A DNA stretch of 64,000 nt, taken from Acidovorax sp. 1608163 (GTDB lineage Bacteria > Pseudomonadota > Gammaproteobacteria > Burkholderiales > Burkholderiaceae_C). Positions 58,270-64,000 of the stretch are shown piece by piece (the first letter of the stretch is position 1; every line of letters begins with the position of its first letter). A model generated the notes under the pieces. The model saw nothing but the letters and a program-made list of their open reading frames with translations. It did no database searches and was not told where the DNA came from. The stretch spans positions 375,001 to 439,000 of the forward strand of contig NZ_CP033069.1 in assembly GCF_003669015.1 (NCBI RefSeq), read 5' to 3'. The translations under genes were made by a program, and so were the position numbers.

Positions 58270-59619
58270 ATGAAAGCCACCTGGAACCGCATCGTGCAGA
58301 CCCTGAAGGGCCGTCGCTCTACCCCGTTGTCCGAAGCCGGCACGGAGCCCGTGCTGGACGCTGAATCGCAAAGCCCTGTGGCAGCCGATGCACGCGGTGC
58401 CGATGCCCCTCGCCTGAATTGGGCTTACCTGCTGCCCACCGCCCGCACCGTGCGCTGGCTGACCGCTGGCACGGTGGTGGCCGCCGCAGGCTTGATGGTG
58501 TACCGCAACCCGCCGGTGCAACACCTGGCGCAAGGCGACCTGGGTGTGCGCCTGAACCAGTTCACCGGTGCCGTGAGCCTCTGGCGCGATGGCAGCGTGT
58601 GGGTGGTGCCCGGCCTGCACACAGTGCGGGTGTTCTCCCTGCGTGACCAGAGCTACCGCCCTGAAGCCATGCGCCAGGCCACGGGCAGCGCGCCGCTGCA
58701 GTCGGTGGAAGGCCTGTCGTTGGGCCTGGACCTGAGCGTGCGCTACGCACTGGACCCCAACTCGCCCGCCGTCAAGGCCGGCAATCTGCCCGACAACGTG
58801 GGTGTCGACATCGTGGAGCCCGCGGTGCAGGGCCTGGTCTACAAGGTGTTTGCCCGCTACACCGTGCGCGAAATCTTCTCGTCCAAGCGCGCCGAGATTT
58901 CGCAAATCATCGAAACCGAACTGCGCGCCCGCCTGGCTGCCGATGGCGTGACGCTGCGCAGCCTGCAGATCGGCAAGGTGGACCTGCCCGCCGAGTACCG
59001 CCGGGGCATGGACAGCCTGCTGGCCGAGGAGCTGGCCTCCGAAAAAATGCGCTACACGCTGGAGCTGAAAGACAAGCGTGTACGTGAAACCGAGCTGGAC
59101 GCCAACGCCGACAAGGTGCGTCGCGAAGTGGCCGCCGAAGCCGCCGCGCGCGAGCAGGTCATTGCCGCCAAGGCCCAGGAAGAGGCGATGAAGCACGTGC
59201 TGCCCTTCAAGCAGCGCCAGATCGAGCAGCGCCAGCTCGAAGCTGAAGCTGAACGCGTGGCCCGCGTCAAAGCCGCTGAAGGCAACGCCCAGGCCCGCCG
59301 CATCGAAGCCAACGGCGAAGCCGACGCCCGCCAGAAGCTGGCAGAGGCCGAGGCCTACCGCATGGACCGCGTGGGCAAGGTCAATGCCGAGCAAATGGCC
59401 CGCGAAGGCGCACTGGTGACCAAACACCCGCTGCTCATCCAGAAGACGCTGGCCGACAAGCTCTCGGACAAGATCCAGGTCATCATCGCGCCCCCGCCCA
59501 CCAATGGCGACTTCATCGGTGCCGCGCTGCTGGGCGGCAACCGCAACGCCCAGGCTGGGGCCGCGCAGGCAGCTGCCGTGGCTGAAGACGCCGCTACCAC
59601 CCAAGCCGTGGAGCAGTGA
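58270..59619 (+). CDS. SPFH/Band 7 domain membrane protein
   Basis: A 449 aa prohibitin-like protein. One TM helix near 61-77 ([16 protein letters not shown]), an SPFH domain at about 90-270 ([38 protein letters not shown]) and a long coiled coil rich in Ala, Glu and Arg. Such proteins form membrane microdomain rings. ATG 58270 was set by homology. Its stop lies 2 bp before the next gene. Confidence 0.88.
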   Translation: MKATWNRIVQTLKGRRSTPLSEAGTEPVLDAESQSPVAADARGADAPRLNWAYLLPTARTVRWLTAGTVVAAAGLMVYRNPPVQHLAQGDLGVRLNQFTGAVSLWRDGSVWVVPGLHTVRVFSLRDQSYRPEAMRQATGSAPLQSVEGLSLGLDLSVRYALDPNSPAVKAGNLPDNVGVDIVEPAVQGLVYKVFARYTVREIFSSKRAEISQIIETELRARLAADGVTLRSLQIGKVDLPAEYRRGMDSLLAEELASEKMRYTLELKDKRVRETELDANADKVRREVAAEAAAREQVIAAKAQEEAMKHVLPFKQRQIEQRQLEAEAERVARVKAAEGNAQARRIEANGEADARQKLAEAEAYRMDRVGKVNAEQMAREGALVTKHPLLIQKTLADKLSDKIQVIIAPPPTNGDFIGAALLGGNRNAQAGAAQAAAVAEDAATTQAVEQ

Positions 59620-59621
59620 AC

Positions 59622-61157
59622 ATGAACGCCACCTTCGCAACTTTGTTCGCAGCAGTGGCCAGCGCTGCAGTGACCGTGGCGGCCGAGGCCGCCCCTGTAC
59701 CCGCACCAGTACCCGCAACCAATGCCCAGGGCAGCGCCATCGTGGTGCAGGACCAGGCCAGTCTGCGCGCCGCACCCCGTGACGGTGCCCAGCAGCAGGC
59801 CAGCCTGTGGCAGGGCGAAGTGCTCGAAGTGCGCGGCGAGCGCCTCGACTATTTGCAGGTGTGGGACCACAAGCGTGAGCGCGGTGGCTTCATCCGCGCC
59901 AGCGATGTGCGCCGCGTGGCCCTGACCGAGGCCGAAGGCCCCGCGCTGCTGGCCGTGACGCGCTTTGTGCAGGACACCCCGGGTGCCGAGGCGCTGGGCA
60001 TTGGCCTGACTGCCGCCTACCTGCAGGCCGCGCCCGCAAAGGCGCTGGCGGGGGTGGAGGGGGCCCAGGCTTTCGATGCCCTGGGCACCTTTGCCGACCG
60101 CCTGGCCCGCCGTGCCTCGGTGGCCGTGCCGGGCAAGGCCTCGGGTGCCGCGCTGTCGGCCCATCTGGATGTTGCCAACGGCTACGGCGTGCGCTTTGCC
60201 ACCTACGAGGTCGAAGGCCGCATGCAGGTTTGCTACGAGGGCGAGGCCTTTCGCCGCCTGCTGGCCATGCCTGTGGCCGATGCCGAGCAGCGCGCCCGTG
60301 CCGTCCTGGCGCTGACCCGCCCCGAATGCATCAACCCCGATCTGCCCGCACACGAGCGTGCCAAGGTCACCACCTGGCAGGCGGAGGTACTGGAGCGCGT
60401 GGACGTGGCGGGCCTGCCCGGCTACCTGCGTAACCGGGTGCAGATGCGCCGCGCCAGCGTGTGGGGTGCTGCAGCCTTCCAGCAGGCGCGCAGGAACGCG
60501 GCCGACCCGGCTGTGGCCGCCGCCGCTGCCCGTGCATTGACCGAATTCACCGGCGTGAGCAAGGCTGAGCTGCCTGACGAGGACCAGAGCGCCTACAACG
60601 ACGCTGCCATGCGCGTGAGCGCCGTACGCTGGGCGCTGGTGCCTGCTGCGGCGCCTGTCGCTACCGCCGCCGGAGCCCGCCCCACACTGTTGACCGAGCC
60701 CGGCGCCCCCGGCGAAACCTGCGTGCTGCTGGTGGACGCGCAGCACAGCGCCAAGGCCCCGCTGCTGCGCCGCTGCACCTACGGCGTGGTGTGGACTGCA
60801 TCGGCCAGCACCAACCGCGAAGGCACAGCCTTGGCCCTGGCCGTGCAGCCCATGGAAGGCTGGCGCGAGCTGTGGGTGCTGCGCAAAACGGAAGGCGGCT
60901 GGCTGGCCGATGTGCTGCCGCCCGCCGCCGCCACGCCCGAGACCGGCGTAGCCGAATGGGCGGGCTGGGTGCCCGGCGGCCAGCAGATGCTGGTGGCACG
61001 CGAAGCCCGGGGCCAGGGCCGCTACCGCAAGAGTTTTGAGGTGGTGCGGCTGGAGGGCTTGACCACCGAGCGCGTGACGGGCGATGTGGCAGCGCTGCCC
61101 TTGTTCCAGCGTTGGCAAGACCCAGCGTGGAAGCGGCAGACGCTGAGCTTGAGGTGA
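59622..61157 (+). CDS. Secreted SH3-like domain protein
   Basis: A 511 aa exported protein: signal peptide (about 1-24), then a bacterial SH3-like domain ([40 protein letters not shown]), a helical middle and a C-terminal beta-propeller-like part ([19 protein letters not shown]). No enzyme motif recognised. GGAG lies 8 nt before ATG 59622; a GTG two codons earlier is possible. Cotranscribed with the SPFH protein and likely acts with it at the envelope. Confidence 0.75.
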   Translation: MNATFATLFAAVASAAVTVAAEAAPVPAPVPATNAQGSAIVVQDQASLRAAPRDGAQQQASLWQGEVLEVRGERLDYLQVWDHKRERGGFIRASDVRRVALTEAEGPALLAVTRFVQDTPGAEALGIGLTAAYLQAAPAKALAGVEGAQAFDALGTFADRLARRASVAVPGKASGAALSAHLDVANGYGVRFATYEVEGRMQVCYEGEAFRRLLAMPVADAEQRARAVLALTRPECINPDLPAHERAKVTTWQAEVLERVDVAGLPGYLRNRVQMRRASVWGAAAFQQARRNAADPAVAAAAARALTEFTGVSKAELPDEDQSAYNDAAMRVSAVRWALVPAAAPVATAAGARPTLLTEPGAPGETCVLLVDAQHSAKAPLLRRCTYGVVWTASASTNREGTALALAVQPMEGWRELWVLRKTEGGWLADVLPPAAATPETGVAEWAGWVPGGQQMLVAREARGQGRYRKSFEVVRLEGLTTERVTGDVAALPLFQRWQDPAWKRQTLSLR

Positions 61158-61263
61158 ACACCTCCTGAGTCGGTGGGGGTTGGTGCCACGGTGGTCAACC
61201 TGGCATACGCGCCAACAATCGAAGGCTTGGCGCCCACCTTGGGTCCATTGCGCGGGAATGGGC

Positions 61264-61653
61264 TCAAGGCAGACGCCGAAGCACGGCGCCGAAGTAGGTG
61301 GAGGCCAGAAGCGGCCATCCGAAGAAGCACAGGCGAAAAACCATCGTCCCACCAGAAGCCACGATCAATGCGACAGAAACAAGGCTTCCGCACACCAGGC
61401 CAGCCCAAGCAGCGCGGCGGTTGAACGACAGATCTCCGCGAAGCAGGCTGTAGTACAGGCTCCAGAGTGTGGTGAGGCCGAACCACCCAAGGGCCATGGC
61501 GATTGCCAGCGTAAAAGCGAAAGAGGTGCCGGTAGCCCTTGACCATGCGTCCACCACGTATCCGATGCCTTGCAGTGTCCAGAAGCCAGCGCCCAGGGTG
61601 CTGGGCAGAAGAACAAAGAACCCGATAAGACGGAGTGCGATCGTGCTTGGCAT
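61264..61653 (-). CDS. Hypothetical membrane protein
   Basis: A 129 aa protein with four hydrophobic helices (MPSTIALRLIGFFVLLPSTL, FTLAIAMALGWFGLTTLWSL, and two near the C-terminus). No family recognised. ATG 61653 starts the first helix. 98 bp downstream of the SDR gene on the same strand. Confidence 0.55.
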   Translation of the reverse strand: MPSTIALRLIGFFVLLPSTLGAGFWTLQGIGYVVDAWSRATGTSFAFTLAIAMALGWFGLTTLWSLYYSLLRGDLSFNRRAAWAGLVCGSLVSVALIVASGGTMVFRLCFFGWPLLASTYFGAVLRRLP

Positions 61654-61751
61654 GTGATTCAGTAAAAAGGCTCGACCGGCACCCGTGGCTTTCCGTGGAA
61701 GAAGCGAAGCATCCCTGATTCCAGTCTGGCAGACGTAAAACCCGACTTGCT

Positions 61752-62456
61752 TCATGCGGATCGCGTCAATCCGCCATCGACCCGCAAGCTCTGCCCGGTG
61801 ATGTAGGCCGCACCCTCCGAGGCCAAGAAAGCGATGGTCGCCGCCACCTCATCGACCTTCCCGTACCGCTGCAGGGGCACGGACGCGCGGCGCTCCTCCC
61901 ACTCTGGCAGGCTGTCGATCCAGCCCGGCAAGACATTGTTCATGCGGATGTTGTCGTGAGAGAAGCTGTCCACAAAGATGCGTGTGAACGAGGCAAGGGC
62001 GGCTCGAACTACCGAAGATGCCGGGAACAGCGCGCTAGGCTCCAGCGCCCAGGCCGAAGAGATATTGATGATCGCGCCGCTGCGTTGCTGCTGCATCAGC
62101 GGTGCCACCAAGCGGGTCGGTCTAATCACATTCAGAAGATAGGTGTTCATGCCGTCGAGCCATTGCTCGTCCGACAGTTCCAGCAACGGAGCGCGTGGCC
62201 CATGGCCCGCACTGTTGACGAGCACGTCGATGCGCCCCCAGCGCTCCCTCACTCGGTCCACCAGACGCGTGAGGTCTTCTATCGACTGGTTGGAGCCCGT
62301 CACGCCAATTCCGCCCAGTGCCCCTGCCAGCGCCTCCCCCTTGCCGGAAGACGAAATGATGCCGATGTGAAAGCCATCCGCCGCCAGTCGGCGCGCTGCG
62401 GCTGCCCCGATCCCCGTTCCACCAGCGGTAATCAATGCTACTTTTTCTACTGCCAT
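61752..62456 (-). CDS. Atypical SDR family protein
   Basis: Rossmann-fold protein of the SDR superfamily, 234 aa. Cofactor motif TAGGTGIGAAAARR (TGxxxGIG-like) and NSAGHG. Catalytic Ser is kept (INISSAW) but the Tyr-x3-Lys pair is replaced by Phe and Ser (ALFPASSVVRAAL), so classical oxidoreductase chemistry is unlikely. The NMNNVLPGWIDSLPEWEERR stretch marks a divergent SDR clade. Divergent from a LysR gene that probably regulates it. Confidence 0.85.
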   Translation of the reverse strand: MAVEKVALITAGGTGIGAAAARRLAADGFHIGIISSSGKGEALAGALGGIGVTGSNQSIEDLTRLVDRVRERWGRIDVLVNSAGHGPRAPLLELSDEQWLDGMNTYLLNVIRPTRLVAPLMQQQRSGAIINISSAWALEPSALFPASSVVRAALASFTRIFVDSFSHDNIRMNNVLPGWIDSLPEWEERRASVPLQRYGKVDEVAATIAFLASEGAAYITGQSLRVDGGLTRSA

Positions 62457-62486
62457 AGCCACCCTTAAATGCTTTGAAGATGCGTT

Positions 62487-62507
62487 CGGAAATTGTTGAA
62501 TATTTCG
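62487..62507. promoter_or_regulatory. Candidate LysR operator between SDR and lysR
   Basis: GAAAT, 8 nt, ATTTC within the 114 bp divergent region. It has the layout of a LysR-type site. Weak evidence. Confidence 0.35.
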
Positions 62508-62570
62508 TCCTATGGTGGTTTGGAGATTGGGGCAGGGCAGCTGTTTCAATCCAGTAGAAAATCTACACCC

Positions 62571-63443
62571 ATGATTAATCCTCTGGGCCGCACGCCCTCA
62601 CTCAATGCCTTGCGGGCCTTCGAAGTGGCGAGCCGCCATCTCAACTTCCGCCTTGCGGGTCTGGAACTGGGCGTGACGCAAGGCGCGGTGGCGCAGCAGA
62701 TTCGAGCACTGGAGGCTGAACTGGGCCTGAAGTTGTTCGAGCGCCATCCGCGCACGCTGGCGCTCACGCAGAACGGGCAGCGCTATGTGATAGGCGTGCG
62801 CCGTGCGTTTGAGACCTTGGCGCAGGCCACCCAAGGCCTATGCCCCGAGCCGCAGCACCTGACCATCAGCGTGACGCCCACCTTCGCCACCAAATGGCTC
62901 ATGCCCCGGCTGGGCGACTACACCCGGGCTTATCCTGGTATGGATTTTCGCATTCTTGCGACGGAGCGCTTGTCTCACTTCCACACCGAAGCGGTAGACC
63001 TTGCTGTGCGTTATGGTCGCCCGCCCTTCGGGCCCGGGCTTCAGGCCGACTTGCTGTTTGACGAGTGCTTGGTGGCGGTGGGGCACCCCCACACAGCGGG
63101 TGAGAATGCCCCGCATGTGCTGGTGCATGACTCCCAGTCTTCGTGGGATCAGTACTTTGAGCAATGCAGGCCCCAGGCGCGTGAGGCAGCAGCGCAAGGC
63201 ATCTGGTTCAACCAGACGACCTTGGCCATCGATGCCGCGCTGATCGGGCAAGGCATAGCGCTTGTCCAAAGAGATTTCGTGGCGCAGGATTTGGCCGCTG
63301 GACGATTGGTCCAGGTGTTCCCGCAGGAAATGCGCACAGATGCAGGCTACTACCTGGTATGCCCACGCAAGCAACGGCAGCCAGAGGCCGTGGCGGATGT
63401 CAGGAGGTGGCTTGGGGCCGTGGGCCGACAGGCGAGTGCCTGA
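62571..63443 (+). CDS. LysR family regulator, GcvA-like
   Basis: A 290 aa LysR regulator: winged HTH (SLNALRAFEVASRHLNFRLA, LGVTQGAVAQQIRALEAELG) and an effector domain (TISVTPTFATKWLMPRLGDY, AVDLAVRYGRPPFGPGLQAD). The KWLMPRL stretch is typical of GcvA-like members. Divergent from the SDR gene, its likely target. ATG 62571 set by homology. Confidence 0.92.
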   Translation: MINPLGRTPSLNALRAFEVASRHLNFRLAGLELGVTQGAVAQQIRALEAELGLKLFERHPRTLALTQNGQRYVIGVRRAFETLAQATQGLCPEPQHLTISVTPTFATKWLMPRLGDYTRAYPGMDFRILATERLSHFHTEAVDLAVRYGRPPFGPGLQADLLFDECLVAVGHPHTAGENAPHVLVHDSQSSWDQYFEQCRPQAREAAAQGIWFNQTTLAIDAALIGQGIALVQRDFVAQDLAAGRLVQVFPQEMRTDAGYYLVCPRKQRQPEAVADVRRWLGAVGRQASA

Positions 63444-63491
63444 GGTCGGTGGCTTTAGCATCCTCCACGCTACCAACTCTATTGCGCTGTT

Positions 63492-64000
63492 GTGAACTTT
63501 ATTCCCTTGCTTCCGTCCCGTGTGGACGCCGTCATCGTCGACTTGGACGGGACCATGGTGGACACCATGGGCGATTTCAACGAGGCGCTGAACCGCATGC
63601 TGCGCGAGCTCGGGTTGCCTGCCATCGAGGCCGAGCGCATCGAGAGCATGGTGGGCAAAGGGTCGGAGCATTTGCTGCGATCCGTGCTAAATCATGTGCT
63701 AGCGCCTATAGATAAAGCGCAAGCAGCTATCAAAACAGAAGCATTATTTCCCCAGGCCTGGGCCAGCTACCAGCGCCATTACCTGGAAATCAACGGCAGC
63801 TATTCAGCGGTGTACCCCGGTGTGGTGGAGGGGCTGACAGCCCTGCAAAGCGCGGGCCTGCGCATGGCTTGCCTGACGAACAAGCCTTTGTCATTTGCGC
63901 GGCCTTTGTTGCAGGCCAAGGGGCTGGCGGGGTTTTTCGGCCAGGTGTTTGGGGGCGACAGCTTTGAGCGCAAGAAGCCCGATCCGCTGCCCCTGCTAAA
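63492..64000 (+). CDS. gph: Phosphoglycolate phosphatase, 3' end outside window
   Basis: HAD-superfamily phosphatase removing phosphate from 2-phosphoglycolate. N-terminal nucleophile motif DAVIVDLDGTMVDTM, cap domain EALNRMLRELGL, GKGSEHLLRSVL, CLTNKP (motif II) and KKPDP (motif III) are visible; the C-terminus is cut off by the window. GTG 63492 is the best start. A palindromic element is read through at codons 66-84 in the cap domain. Confidence 0.93.
   Translation, partial: MNFIPLLPSRVDAVIVDLDGTMVDTMGDFNEALNRMLRELGLPAIEAERIESMVGKGSEHLLRSVLNHVLAPIDKAQAAIKTEALFPQAWASYQRHYLEINGSYSAVYPGVVEGLTALQSAGLRMACLTNKPLSFARPLLQAKGLAGFFGQVFGGDSFERKKPDPLPLL
63688..63742. repeat. Palindromic element copy 11 (in frame within gph)
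   Basis: AAATCATGTGCTAGCGCC, short loop, AAAGCGCAAGCAGCTATC, AAAACAG. It encodes HVLAPIDKAQAAIKTEA and lies in the cap domain, where relatives have a variable loop. Confidence 0.8.

Noticed and set aside
59355..61352. 665-codon minus-strand frame
   Set aside because: Antisense to the SPFH and SH3-like genes; low-complexity shadow.

Overview
This is a GC-rich (about 65%) betaproteobacterial chromosome segment. The 23S rRNA type, the lptA-lptB-rpoN order, the DctP, SsuD, MuiA, ApaG and Gcr proteins and the small palindromic repeats all point to Comamonadaceae, most likely Acidovorax or a close relative. The window opens with the 3' three quarters of a 23S rRNA gene, its 5S rRNA and the rrn terminator.

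Region by region: 2.7-7.2 kb is a minus-strand block (YafJ-type amidotransferase, DHA2 exporter, tautomerase, CWC-motif protein, chemotaxis receptor). 7.4-10.7 kb holds malate synthase G (glcB) divergent from a LysR regulator. 10.7-17.4 kb is a C4-dicarboxylate block: a NarL-type response regulator, a hybrid histidine kinase with a DctB-like sensor, and dctA; inserted in it is a MazG-like/PIN-like fusion protein of unknown function. 17.5-28.4 kb is mostly housekeeping: DUF2214, PsiF, argS, SPOR protein, dsbA, lptA, lptB, rpoN, a thioesterase, an RlmL-like methyltransferase and a PIN protein. 28.4-34.0 kb has REP-like hairpins, a kinase-like protein, an FMN glutamate-synthase-like protein, a YecA/SEC-C protein and a SulP transporter. 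34.0-38.5 kb is a lower-GC accessory stretch with gene remnants, a duplicated fragment and several orphan proteins. 38.5-43.2 kb has an NTF2-like protein, ssuD and the muiA-pgpA-cinA operon. 43.4-54.9 kb carries a ferric-reductase-like flavocytochrome, a PL10-like pectate lyase lipoprotein divergent from an orphan TRAP binding protein, thiL, YbdK plus a Kef-like antiporter, gcr-apaG and rpe. 55-61 kb has a second two-component system divergent from an SPFH protein/secreted SH3-like protein pair. The end holds an SDR divergent from a LysR regulator and the start of gph.

Two patterns cut across the window. First, eleven copies of a roughly 55-60 bp palindromic element (core AGCGCTT, 6-8 nt, AAGCGCT) are scattered through it. 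Five are intergenic; six lie inside genes (rpoN, rlmL-like, PIN, cinA, thiL, gph), where each is read through in frame and adds about 20 residues. Second, five otherwise intact genes (DHA2 exporter, chemoreceptor, hybrid kinase, rpoN, YecA) are each broken by what looks like one missing base in a C or G run. That uniform pattern suggests sequencing undercalls rather than true pseudogenes.

No tRNA gene, CRISPR array, prophage or complete insertion sequence was seen.
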